From contig NC_081828.1 of NCBI RefSeq assembly GCF_030867095.1, positions 5,161,501 through 5,225,500 on the forward strand: a DNA stretch of 64,000 nucleotides. Reading direction: 5' to 3'. Position numbers and translations under genes: made by a program. This DNA is from Alligator mississippiensis. Its lineage: Eukaryota > Chordata > Crocodylia > Alligatoridae. The notes beneath the pieces were generated by a model that had not been told where the DNA came from, did no database searches, and was given only the letters and a program-made list of their open reading frames with translations. Of this stretch, positions 12,301 to 22,409 are shown piece by piece (the stretch's first letter is position 1; every line of letters begins with the position of its first letter).

Positions 12301-12494
12301 AATGTGGTCTCCATTAGAGTTTATCAGTTAAAAATATCGCATCTGCACAGCGAAATAAGTCCCTTTTGTTTCCGGAAAGGCGGTCTGCCTCTCATAAAAG
12401 CCTATGCCTGGTGTTAGGGACATTGTTAATTATAAGAAGGTGATGGTTAACATCTTGCGTGATTTAGGAGCCCTTATTAATCCCAGCTAGAGGC
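9355..12494. other. Non-coding stretch, nothing recognised
   Basis: No exon with recognisable protein similarity. The longest frames (130 codons at 9584-9976 plus, 132 codons at 10291-10689 minus) have no domain. Composition is unremarkable. Confidence 0.5.
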
Positions 12495-12650
12495 TGGAGA
12501 GTGCAATGCATTGTAGCGACACAGGGTAAAACACGGTCCTTGCCCCAAGGAGTTTACAGCACTAGTAAGAGAGACAGTGGCATGAAGAGGGGAAGTGACT
12601 TGCTCGAAGTGGCACAAGGGATCAGTGGCAGAGTGAGAAATGGGTCCTAG
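12495..12650 (-). repeat. MIR-like ancient SINE core, minus strand
   Basis: Contains GGTCCTTGCCCCAAGGAGTTTACA, then GAAGTGACTTGCTCGAAG and CAGTGGCAGAGTGAGAAATGG. This matches the reverse complement of the CORE-SINE/MIR pattern (TGTGTGACCTTGGGCAAGTCA and so on). Diverged and therefore ancient. The neighbourhood is non-coding. Confidence 0.65.
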
Positions 12651-14163
12651 CTGGCCTCGGGCTTGACCCAAAGCCATATCTGTGGGACCGAGTTGCGGCT
12701 AGATAGGAAGGGTCTGCTGAAACATGGATAATATAAAACATGCCGGGCTTCCTGTAGCTGGATTTAGGCAGCCCCAGGTTGTGCAAATGGCCCAAGTGAG
12801 TTAAAAAATGGTGCAAGTGAGGTAAAAAAAACAAACAACAACAACAAAAATATATATATAACCTGGCTTGCTTGAACTCAGAAACACAGAAGACCCAAGC
12901 CTTTCCGGCACTTCCAGGGAGAGACTGCAGCTGAAGAGGGATTTTTGAGGATCTCAATTTTGGATTTTTTGATGCCTAAATCCAACCTGATTTCCTCTGG
13001 TGGATCTGCGCCCATGGGCTAGGCATTCCTAGAGAGAAGATTTGCGCAATAGCACGTGATACCCTAGTGAGAGAGACAGCAAAGCAGCATGTGCATCAAG
13101 CAAAGCAGCTACTTGGGAATGCCTCTGATCTGGATGCAAAAGCTATTGGAGGCCGCGGGATTTTTTCCCATGTCATTCAAAGAGTCAGCTCTCCAAGGGC
13201 ACGGTCACGAGCATGTTATCTGACCTCCTGGCTAACGCAGGCCGGGGAGTGTCATCCTGGGGCTCGCGAGGCTGGTGCGTTTGCGGGTCTTTCGGAGAGG
13301 CGTCCCGTCTTGATCTAAACAAGTGCAAGAGCTGGAGGATGCACTTTGCTCCTCTGGAAATAGTTCAGGGGTTCATTATCCTCCCTGTTAACACATTTTC
13401 ACCTTGTTTCCTGGATGAATGTGACTCGTTTAACTTCCAGCCTCTGGACCTTTGTCTGCTAGACCCCTCTAAAGACCCCTCTACTATCAGGTATAGGTTT
13501 GTATAGATGATGACCTCTCGTTAGGCATTTACGATGAGCTTGGACCACATACAATTGGATAAAACATTTTCCTTTGCCTAGCAGGAATGCCATTACAAAA
13601 GGTGTGCTAATTAGCACCTGTCTTTGTAGCCTCATCAGAAAAGAGAGCCAATGAGCAGGGGGGCCTACCAAGCATAAGTTACAGGTTGGAGTAGTCTACT
13701 ATTGTTATTGCCAGTACCAATAATCACTCTTTTCCCCCCTAATTATACACACACATACTTAGACACACTTCTATCTTTATCTGAGTCTGTCTTCTAAACA
13801 GTGATATACATCCTTATTTTATTAGATAATATACAGCAGCTGGGTTTACAGGCTAGTTGTGAAAGGTAACCATCATATAAACTGGACTAATAAAAACTGG
13901 GTCACGTTAGGTGTCTGTCTCCTAGAGCACAGGGCTAATCAGACTGTCTGATGTATCCATTAAGCTTTTTTCAGAGCAAACATTTTATTGACTGAAAGAA
14001 ATTGCTGGGACTGCACTTGAACTAGGAGCTGTGTTTTCCTCTTTTTCTCAACCAAGTTGCAGGAGTACTTAGACATAAAATAATCATGCAGGCAACATCA
14101 AACTTTAGACCCAAGGCAAAAATCCTGTAATAAAGCAGAGAGGATTCTCATTTCCCCCATGAC
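12651..14163. other. Non-coding stretch, nothing recognised
   Basis: Includes an AACAACAACAAC/ATATATAT patch near 12830-12860 and a short CpG-containing patch near 13245-13310. No domain-bearing frame. Confidence 0.5.
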
Positions 14164-14260
14164 TTTGGACCTCAAATTCAATGCCCAGGTTAGCTGGGAG
14201 TGTAGCACAAATTTGGACCCCAAATCCAATGCCTGGTTTAGGTGGGAGTGTAGTTCAACA
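14164..14260. repeat. 48-bp tandem duplication
   Basis: Two adjacent units starting TTTGGACC at 14164 and 14212 share CAAATTCAATGCC/CAAATCCAATGCC and TGGGAGTGTAG. They differ at a handful of positions. Confidence 0.85.
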
Positions 14261-14655
14261 GTGTTTTTTCAGTTATTTGTACATTCAGGTGTTGGTTTCA
14301 GTCCGTGATCTAGCTTCTCACCTCCAAACCTGGCTCAGCAATGGGCAATGTGAAAGCTAATGAACTGATTAGCTACCGGCTCCAAAGTAACCGGTTACAT
14401 CGAAGGAGGCTCCATGCACTCTTAAATGGAAAAACACGGTCGAGCTTAGCTGCATGGCAGACGTTTCTCCGATCTACCTAATCTTCACATTAATTTGCAA
14501 ATTTATTCCGTACGTCTTACCAGCTATCTCACTCTGCTGCTCCGTTCAATGTAACAGCAACATTTTAATTATTGAGCCTTGCTAAGCATGTTGGAGTGCA
14601 GTTATCATATAACTATATACAGGTATAATAGATAGGAAGAAGTAGGTGGCAATCA

Positions 14656-14840
14656 GAAGGCAGGGTAGATTTGCACCTTCTAGACTAACTCAATCAGAGG
14701 TATATAAGCTTCCATGAGCAGCAGGCTTACTTCCTCAGGTGCTGGGAAGGGACATCTGATCAAGCCCGCTGTTTAGGAAAGCTTATGCTAATGCATCTCT
14801 GATTGAGTTAGTCTAGAAGGTGCAAATCAACCTTGCCTTC
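14656..14840. mobile_element. Snapback element with 44-bp inverted arms
   Basis: Arms 14656-14699 and 14797-14840 are reverse complements at 42 of 44 positions by hand count, beginning GAAGGCA and containing TAGACTAACTCAATCAGAG. The inner sequence carries AAGCTTCCATG and GGAAAGCTTATGC in opposite orientations, so the palindrome extends inward imperfectly. Related single or diverged copies occur at 58.36 kb and 60.24-60.41 kb. It has no coding capacity. I could not define a target-site duplication. Confidence 0.8.
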
Positions 14841-15035
14841 TAGTAGAGAGGTATGCACTTGAATAAACACACCCACACAGACATACTCTGCAGTGTTATA
14901 CTGCCATATGCTTACACATGCATAAAGGATAAATGTCAGCACGTGTATGGATTATATATACGTGAGCATGGGTATATGTGTTATGCATCATGATCTCTGC
15001 ATATTTGATGTTATATAGGGGTGGACTATGCATAT

Positions 15036-15420
15036 AGAAGAACTAGAGAAGGTCCAGAGAAGGGCAACAAAGATAGTTAGCAGTATGGAGGGGCTTGCAT
15101 ACGAGGAGAGAATAAAAGAGGCCAGGGTTGGTTCGTTTAGGGTTAAGGAGGGTCATGAGAAGGGTTCACAAGATACTAAATGGGGATGAGAAAGTCCATT
15201 TATTTAGGGAATTATTTTTGACTGTCTCTTGCAAGGCAAGAACAGAGGTCACAACACAAAAGTAGTAGGTAGGAAGCTGAAAAATAACCAAAGGAAATAT
15301 ATATATATATTTTTTTACACAGCCTGTCATTAAAATGAAGAACTCATTGCCACCAGATGCGGTGGAAGCTGGATTCACAAAAGGGTCTGGACACGTTGTT
15401 GGAGGAAAAGGGCATCCGCA
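15036..15420 (+). mobile_element. Old CR1/L3-type LINE fragment, plus strand
   Basis: Starts with GAACTAGAGAAGGTCCAGAG and AAGGGCAACAAAGAT, the region encoding the ERVQRRATK-type segment of CR1 ORF2. It runs on through GAAGAACTCATTGCCACCAGATGC and GGGTCTGGACACGTT. Stop codons and indels are frequent, plus an AT-repeat/poly-T insertion at 15296-15318. An ancient, inactivated copy. Confidence 0.7.
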
Positions 15421-15430
15421 GCTATGGAGC

Positions 15431-17140
15431 ATGGGACTGAGAGACGCAGCCTCTGAATCAGAGCTCGCTGGGCCTTCAACGCTGGAGGTTGCAAGGGAGA
15501 GAGAAGCAGTGAAAAAACCCCTGCTCAGACCCAGTTCGCTGCCCCTTCCAGCCTCCCCTCTCTGTCCCTAGGTGACACGGGAGACAAGACACCGTGGAGC
15601 GATGGTCTGCCCTGGGACGTGGCACTTCTTATGTTGCTGCCCACGTCTCTGCTCCAGGCACAGGCAGTTCCTATATGGATCTGTATAATATACATATCAG
15701 CACATCCTAATCAGCCCATGGGGTTTAGAGCGCCGGTCCCCTGGTCCCTTTGTGCTGCCCATTATGGAAACATCCTCAAGCTTGTTCAATTGCTCCCCCC
15801 CTCCGCCCAGACCAACTTTTGATCTCCGCTTGGGAACCTGTTGCACTCGCTGGCTCTCTAGGTACCATGCCCCAGGTTTTCCCCATTCTTTTCTTCTCCT
15901 TGCCTCTCCTATTATGCATCCCCTTTGCTGACACACAAAAGCTTTGTGCGCTGCTTGTGTGTGGTCCCCAGGGGCGCAGGAGCAGCGAGGAGTTGATTTT
16001 TGGCTAGGCGCTGCAATGCAGTCACTGGGAGCCCCTTCAATTAGCAGGTTAGACCCGGGACCGCCCGCATTGGTGCTGGGGCTGTCATTATGGGCCGGCC
16101 TCCCCCCGGGCCGGAGCCCCGACCCCTGGCAGCAGGGTCATGCCATCTCGCAGACAGCCCCGCGAGCGCAGGGAAATGCCGAGATCAGAGATGCAATCTG
16201 TAACAGGATTCGTGTCCCCCACCCCGCAAAACACATGGCTTTCTCGGAGGGATCATTTGGAAAGCATTTGCCACCATATGGATCATTTTTAAGTGCAGGC
16301 TGTTTCATTCACAGTAAGCGCGTCTTCTCATGCAGGGGCTCGGCTATGCTTGCAGTCCAGTTTACACCCTGCTCCGGTGTAGACTGAGAGAAAGCAAGGG
16401 CGGGTAGCTTGGCCAACCTTCCCCAGGCCAGCTTGGTCCCCATTCGGACCCGATAGAAGAAGCACTCCCATCACCTTCCTAACACGATTGCCGCGGTTAA
16501 TTCATGACTCGTACAGCAAAGAGCATCAGATCCCGGTGGTTACTGATTTTCTTCCAGCCCCATGTGCAGCGTCATCGTGATCTGATGACGGGGGTGATGA
16601 TCACATGAGTATGAATCATGATGCATCCGACCAGGAATCGGGAGCGGTTACGGTACCTCCGCCCTGAAGCTCTTGCAGCGAAGCTAACAGAGCGGAGCAG
16701 GCAGGAGACCCCCCTGCTTTCCAGGCCTTTGCCATTCAGAGCGGGTTGGAAATCTGGCTGCTTCTCTCTGGAAAGCAATCTGATGGGAAGCAGGAATGGG
16801 CTGGGAAGAAAGAAATAAGGGGATGGGTCCCCCCCCTGCCAACCCCATTTAGATGTTTAATGCAATAGGGGGTCTCTGTGGGTGGGGGAGGAGGAAGGGT
16901 GACTGCACTGTAATCAAATGGGACTTTTACTACTGATTTTAGTGGAAGCTAACATTTCCCCCTGTGAAGGTGACTGTGGGTGCACGGGTAACCCTTTCAA
17001 AGTGAGATGCTTAATGCCTGGTCTGGTCTATCTGTATTTGCAAACACACACACAAAAAAATAACCCCCTGGCTCCTGCAGCTTGCGGCCTGTGCTCTTGC
17101 TGCAGGGTTTGACACCTCGGCCCGCAGAAGCTCGGGGAGC
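15431..17140. other. Less repetitive, moderately CpG-containing non-coding sequence
   Basis: No repeat was identified. Local CpG-containing patches lie near 16060-16170 and 16640-16700. A short tandem of ATGATCACATGAG and ATGAATCATGATGCAT (16597-16625) gives many overlapping ATGA/TCAT words. The longest open frame (147 codons, 15944-16387 plus) has no recognised domain. It may include regulatory sequence. Confidence 0.4.
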
Positions 17141-17169
17141 AGAGCGCAGTAAATGCCTTTTAATGTATT

Positions 17170-17330
17170 ATTTATGAGTGGTGGGAAAGTCGCGGGAGGA
17201 GGGTGGTGGTGGTGAGGGGGGAGAGTTAATCTCTGCTTTTCCACTTCCTTCCCAGCTGAAAACCATTTCACCTCCCTTAACAGACATTCAACTGCAGAGG
17301 TCCCCCCCACCCCCAACCTCACCCCTTTCC
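17170..17330. repeat. G-rich tract followed by C-rich tract
   Basis: 17176-17226 is G-rich with several GGG/GGGG runs (GGGAGGAGGGTGGTGG, GAGGGGGGAG). 17298-17330 is C-rich on the same strand. Both could adopt non-B structures (G-quadruplex on plus, and on minus for the C tract). Confidence 0.6.
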
Positions 17331-17472
17331 CATCTGCGCCTTATTTGTACAAATGTTCCCGTGTCTTTAGAAATCATCTTCAGGAAAAAAAAAAAAACCC
17401 ACCCAACCCATATTGTGCCTTCAACATTTGTGAAGATTTGGTTTCTCTCAATGTGGAAGCGAGACGTGAAAA

Positions 17473-17528
17473 AGGAGGGGCGGGGGGGAGAGAGGAAAGG
17501 GAGGGGAAGGAGGGAGGCAGGGGGGTGG
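17473..17528 (+). repeat. Polypurine G-rich tract with G-quadruplex potential
   Basis: An uninterrupted purine-rich run containing GGAGGGGCGGGGGGGAG, GGGAGGGGAAGGAGGG and CAGGGGGGTGG, with well over four G-runs of length 3 or more separated by short loops. It meets the usual folding rule for intramolecular G-quadruplexes on the plus strand. Confidence 0.75.
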
Positions 17529-17589
17529 TCGGAGAAATGGGTTATTCACTCCATTGAGCCCCCTCTTTCCAACCCCCTTTCAAGGCTCT

Positions 17590-17715
17590 CTCAAGTTGGG
17601 CAAACTGAAAAGCAAAACAATAATTAGAGATAATTGCTTGTGTCCAAACACAGGCATCAAAGCCTTTGGGGGCTCATTTGTGATGGGCCTTGGTGTGTGA
17701 TCCAAAAAAGTGACC
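17590..17715. promoter_or_regulatory. Candidate conserved regulatory block (SOX/homeodomain/TCF motifs)
   Basis: A compact non-repetitive block holding AACAATAATTAGAG and GATAATTGC (SOX-type plus homeodomain-type cores), GCATCAAAGCC (TCF/LEF-type core) and TGTCCAAACACA (forkhead-like). Its motif density is typical of developmental enhancers. Based on motif reading only. Confidence 0.3.
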
Positions 17716-17739
17716 CTTATTTTATTTATTGAGTGGGGA

Positions 17740-18060
17740 ACACAGAGAAAGTGCCAGATGGAGGGACCTCTCTGCAGCCTCCAGCGGCTCAGCCCTGTCT
17801 GCCGAGGCGAATAGGCGCAGAGGCCAGGATAAAAGGAGAGAAAGAAGGGTCAGGAGAGGTTGCATAATTACCAGGGTGGAGAGAGAGCGAGGGAGAGGGG
17901 GCGCCAGGCGCTCGCCCAGCCCTTCGGAGCCGCTGGGGATTGGGATCCAGGGGGACCTGCTCCCCTCCGGGACCTCCATCGCTTGGGATCAGCCACCCCC
18001 CGGCATGTGAAGCCAAGTCCCGCTTCTCCCACCCTGGCCCAGCTGGGCCCTGCAGCCTGG
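17740..18060. promoter_or_regulatory. CpG-containing GC-rich block
   Basis: Holds clustered CpG (GCCGAGGCGAATAGGCGC, GGGGGCGCCAGGCGCTCGCC, TTCGGAGCCGC) and a TATA-like GGATAAAAGG at 17825. It might be a weak promoter or enhancer. No exon with protein similarity is seen on either strand, and the long open frames reflect base composition. Confidence 0.25.
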
Positions 18061-18300
18061 AGGAGATGCTCAATCCATGCATTAAGGGAGGAGTTCCCTC
18101 GGGGTGTCCCTTATCTGTGTGCGCTGAGGATAAGTTATAGTTTGGGGGAGTCGGGAGGGAGGAGAGCAAAAATCAGCATCATAAAAAATCCCCCCGCCCT
18201 CCCCCTGGCCTCTCACAGCCCATCCGGGGGAGCAGGTGGGGTTGGGGGACTCAGCCCCCACAGCTCTGGTTTCCTGATGGGTTTGCTGAAAAACAGGCCT

Positions 18301-19208
18301 TGAATCCAGAAGGGTACAACTGAGTCCCTTCCCTGCACTTGTGGATCCAGAAGAGTACAACTGACTCCCTCCCCGCTCTTGCACCCCTGGGTGCAGGTGG
18401 ATATAACTGAGTCCCTCCCACCCCCCACCCTTGCACCCGTGGATCCAGAAGGAAACAACTGAGTCCCTGCTCCCCTGCTGTATCCATGCATCCAGAAGGG
18501 TATAAATGAGTTCCCCCCACCCCACTTGCATCCAGGGTACATAGCCCCTGGCCCCTGTGTACACACCACTCCCCCACCCCCTTGCACCCATGGATGCGAA
18601 GGGTATAACTGAGTCCCTCCCCCCTTGCACTCATGGATCCAGAAAGGTACAACTGAGTCCAGCCCCCCCCTGCACCCATGATGCAGAAGGGTACAACTGC
18701 ATCCCCCCCCCTTGCACCCATGATGCAGAAGGGTACAACTGAGTCCCCCCCCCCCACACACCCCTGGATCCAGAAGGGTACAACTGAGTCCCTCCTCCCC
18801 CTTGCACTCATAGATCCAGAAGGGTACAACTGAGTCCCCCCTGCACCCATGGATCCAGAAAGGTATAATTGAGTCCCCCCCCCTTGCACCCATGATGCAG
18901 AAGGGTATAACTGAGTCCCTTCCCCCTTGCACCCATGATGCAGAAGGGTACAACTGAGTCCCTCCTCCCCCTTGCACCCATGATGCAGAAGGGTACAACT
19001 GAGTCCGACCCGCCCCCCGCACCCATAGATTCAGAACAGTACAACTGAGTAGTGTCCCCCCCACACACACACCCTTGCCCTCATGGATCCAGAAAGGTAC
19101 AAATGAGTCCATCCCCCCTTGCACCAGTGATGCAGAAGGGTACAACTGAGTCCCCCCTCCCCTTGCACCCATGGATCCAGTAGGGTACAACTGAGTCCCT
19201 CCACCCCA
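18301..19208. repeat. Minisatellite of about 46 bp, roughly 20 units
   Basis: The core GATCCAGAAGGGTACAACTG (variant GATGCAGAAGGGTACAACTG) plus AGTCC and a C-rich spacer ending TTGCACCCAT repeats from 18303 to about 19195. Unit lengths are about 37-51 bp, the variation lying mostly in the C-run. The sixth unit is degenerate. Two unit subtypes (GATCC and GATGC) alternate irregularly, showing internal duplication history. The minus strand stays open for 346 codons here because stop codons are absent from the unit; this is a composition artefact. Confidence 0.95.
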
Positions 19209-19384
19209 GTGCCCGGCAGTGCACAAAGCCCAGGGCCCAGGGGTGTCTGACACTGCTTAAAGGATCAAATAAAAAAGGATGCTGCCGAATCTCCCAGCCC
19301 GGGAAAGCAGCGACCACCCTGTCCCCACTGCCCAGACGCGGCGGGAGGGACGGCGGTGAACGGGGCAGACAATGCGCACTGGGT

Positions 19385-19520
19385 CGTGTGATGAGCCGGA
19401 GCCCGGCTTTAGTAATGGGCTTGTAATGACCTAAACGGTTTGTTGATTGCGGACAATAAATCTGGCCCTCCCTCGTGTCATTCCCTGGGCTGTTTGCTTA
19501 AAACAAATTGCTGATGGCCG
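19385..19520. promoter_or_regulatory. Candidate conserved regulatory block
   Basis: Contains TTTAGTAATGGGCTTGTAATGACC, GACAATAAATC and AAACAAATTGCTG, a dense set of homeodomain-, SOX/CDX- and forkhead-like words in non-repetitive sequence just beyond the minisatellite. Motif-only evidence. Confidence 0.28.
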
Positions 19521-21860
19521 GGGATGGGGATGGTGGGGAGGAAAGAGAGATCCAAGGCTGCGCAGGGCACTGATGCTTCGGAGACCCCGTAACCTGGCAG
19601 GGGAAGAGGGGCTGGAGCTTTGCTCGGGGCATGGAGGGAGAAGGGGCTTTGCCAAGCCACTTCCCTAGGCAGGATTTATTTGCCCCGGTCCAGCTTTGCC
19701 GCAGACAGGGGGTGGGTGTCTGGGGCTTGCTGGGAGCCCTTCCACCAGCTCAAGGGAAGTCATTGGCACCGTGGAGAGGACCTGGGGGGGTTGCTTCTTT
19801 ATTTCAGGTTGATTTATTTATTTTTTTTACCCCCAGGCACTCCGGATAAAACCCTCTGCACTTTGCATCTTCTCCAGCTAATGCTCTTTCCTGCACCAGC
19901 CCATCCTGCATCCCAGGACTTGGAGATCTCCTCTGCCTCCTGGAAGCATAAACCAGGCGCTAGACTCAGGCCAGCTCCAGCTGCAGACACAATCCCACTG
20001 CGCCCCCCTATGCAATGACAGGGGAATATGCAGGTTCTCCCAGCTTTGGGGTTTGCTGGGGGTTTTTTTTCCACCTTCTTTAAGTCGATTTGTTTCATTT
20101 AAGGACGAGGCGATATCATTGTGATTCATTCCCCAGGCTGCTGATCTGAAGAGTAGAGAAGCCTGCGTGCAAAGGCAGGCAGCTGCAGTATGCTCCCAAG
20201 CATCTTTTCTTGATGTTTCAAAATCAAGCATGGATTTTACTTAAAAAAAAAAATCAACAAAAAGGTGCAGACACTGTCACAACCAAATGTCACTGAGTAC
20301 TAGGCTTTGTTTCTTTAGAAGCAGAGGAATCAGAAAAGGCATTTGAAGCGATAGGTGATGGTTGGGAAGGCTCTCATTTGTTTCAGTGCAACTTTCTCAC
20401 CAAATTGCAGGGTCTCCATTCAACTGACCAGTGTGTTTCTCAGGAAAAGCAAAACATGGATTCTCTCCAGGGATGCCCTGTAGCCCCACAATGCACCCTG
20501 GCAACATCAACACCGGTTGCAGTGGCCTGTGCAAAATATTGGGAGCAGACCATATAGAAAGGTTGAATTGGAGACACGATGAAGAAGAAGAAATTGGTGA
20601 ATAGAGGGTCTGGTTCTGCAGGGCTAACAGGCTTTGTCAGAGCCTGAGATGTCACCGTCCTGCAGGGGAGAGAAAGCTACAGCGGGTTGCAATCAAGCCC
20701 ATGCCCATGAGACCAGCCTTTCTTTTTCCTAGTCTGCATCTCTTGTAAGTCAGTGGGGGACCCCTGGGCTGCTTATCTTCCCCGATGCAGCATAGTCGGG
20801 GCACTGCATAGAGCAATTGCCCCATTATTTCTCCGTAGCCAAAACAGGAATGGAAGTGCCAAGCGGCATTTTCCCAGGGGTGCCCTGAGCCGAAAACCAG
20901 TTCTAGTGGAACCAGAAGAGGGTTTTGTTTCATCCCCAAACCCTTCGTCATAGGGGGTTATTTCTGGGATGCCCCTTTGATAGTTCACAGGACAAAGTGT
21001 TCAGCACAGCCACAGCTCTTGCAAGGGCTGGAGACCCTTGGTCTTTTCTTACCATGGAGAAAATGTGCAGGACATTGCAGATGGGCTCATGCTTCTGCTT
21101 GCAGGGCAGATCCAAGCTGGCTGATTGCCCCTGAAATATTTTGCAGGTGTGGAGGGCAAGGACAGTGCCCTCCAGGGATGATATGCTAGGACCTCCTGAT
21201 CCAGGGACCCAGCACCATGCAGGGAGGGATATAGGCAAGCCAAGGGGCAGGTAGATGGGGGCTCTTCCTCACTTCCTCACCCCCCAGGTACTTCTCAGGA
21301 GCCAACAACAACCCGGAAAGGAGATCATTCCTTGCCTGGGCACCCCCAGCCCTGAGAGCCTCTCCAGCAGTTGGGATGTGCTGGGAGGAGAAAAATGACA
21401 GTCTCTAAGGGTTGTTGCAGGGCAGCAGGCTCATTTCGGATGGGGCAGGGGTGGGCTTTGCTTGGTTGATCAGCGTTGTGCTGGTTCGTGCATGTGTGGC
21501 TTTTGTACAGGCTCCTTCAAGCACCCAGATACATCCAGAAAGAGTGTCTGGCTCAGGCTGGTCTTTTGTCCAGCCTGACACAGTGTCCCGATCATCACTG
21601 CAGCCCAGTGCCCGGGGCTATCCTCACCTTGTCCACAGAAGAGCTCCCCCCTTGCCCCTTTGTCATTGCCCAGCACAGCTCCACCCATGGCTGCTCTCCC
21701 CACCGGTACCACCTCGAACCAGGCTTTCTCTGCCCAGAGCTCCCAGACCCATCCGCAGCTTCCCCTGCTCCCAGCTCTGCTCCTTCAGACAGCAGGGAAG
21801 GTGCATCTGCAAGGGAAGCAGAATTTTGTTTTTGGGGGGTTTTTTGCAAAAATTATAATT
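19521..21860. other. Less repetitive non-coding region
   Basis: No repeat family or exon was identified. Open frames up to about 148 codons lack recognisable domains. 20060-20240 has TTTGTTTCATTTAA, GATATCATTGTGATTC and related words resembling non-coding constrained DNA, without further support. Confidence 0.35.
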
Positions 21861-22409
21861 AGGGCTGTGTGAAACAGCACCGTTTTGTTTCGACTTCTGT
21901 TTCGACGGGACAGCGTTTCGTTTTGTTTTGAAACCGCTGTTCCATTTTGTTTCATCAAAACTGTTTCGACACTGTTTCAACGTTTCGCCAATAGGCTGTA
22001 ATGGGGAACCACGACACTGCCTATAACTTTGTGACATGGGTGACAGAAAGCAGGGCAGCTCAAACAATGCTGCCTTTTATGCAGTGTTTCCGTCCCTCCC
22101 CCTGAGCACTGGGATTGGAAGGGACCTCCGGGAAGGATGACAGTCACTGGCCAGCTACGCAGTCATTAGGAGAGTACTCCTTCCCCCTTTTCTCCCTCCT
22201 TCTCCTTACTTTCTGTTTCCCTGCAGGCAATCCATGCTTGAGTTTCGAAACTCAAAAAGTTTCGAAACTTTTGAAACGTTTCGACTGCCCTCATTTCGTT
22301 TCAAGGTTGTTTCCAAACCCTTCATTTCATTTCAATATCACTGTTTTGAGCTCAAAACAAGTTGAAACAGCCTTGAAATGAAACAGCCGGCGAAATTTTG
22401 CATAGCCCT
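21861..22409. mobile_element. Non-autonomous inverted-repeat transposon rich in TTTCGAAA words
   Basis: Starts AGGGCTGTGTGAAACAGC and ends GAAATTTTGCATAGCCCT, giving an AGGGCTNTG...CANAGCCCT terminal inverted repeat in a 549-bp element. Both ends are full of GTTTCGA/TTTCGAAAC/GAAACAG words in opposite orientations. The middle (about 22000-22220) is unrelated sequence with no transposase. The superfamily is uncertain (hAT-like termini are plausible). Confidence 0.75.

Noticed and set aside
15944..16387. 147-codon plus frame in the GC-richer region
   Set aside because: No recognisable domain, no splice signals in frame, overlapping frames also open.
18301..19208. CRISPR-like array
   Set aside because: Units are contiguous, degenerate tandem repeats of about 46 bp without unique spacers, in a vertebrate context.
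18213..19253. 346-codon minus-strand open frame with a repetitive LYPSG-type product
   Set aside because: It coincides exactly with the minisatellite. The repeat unit lacks stops on that strand, other frames are also open, and there is no start, domain or splice support.
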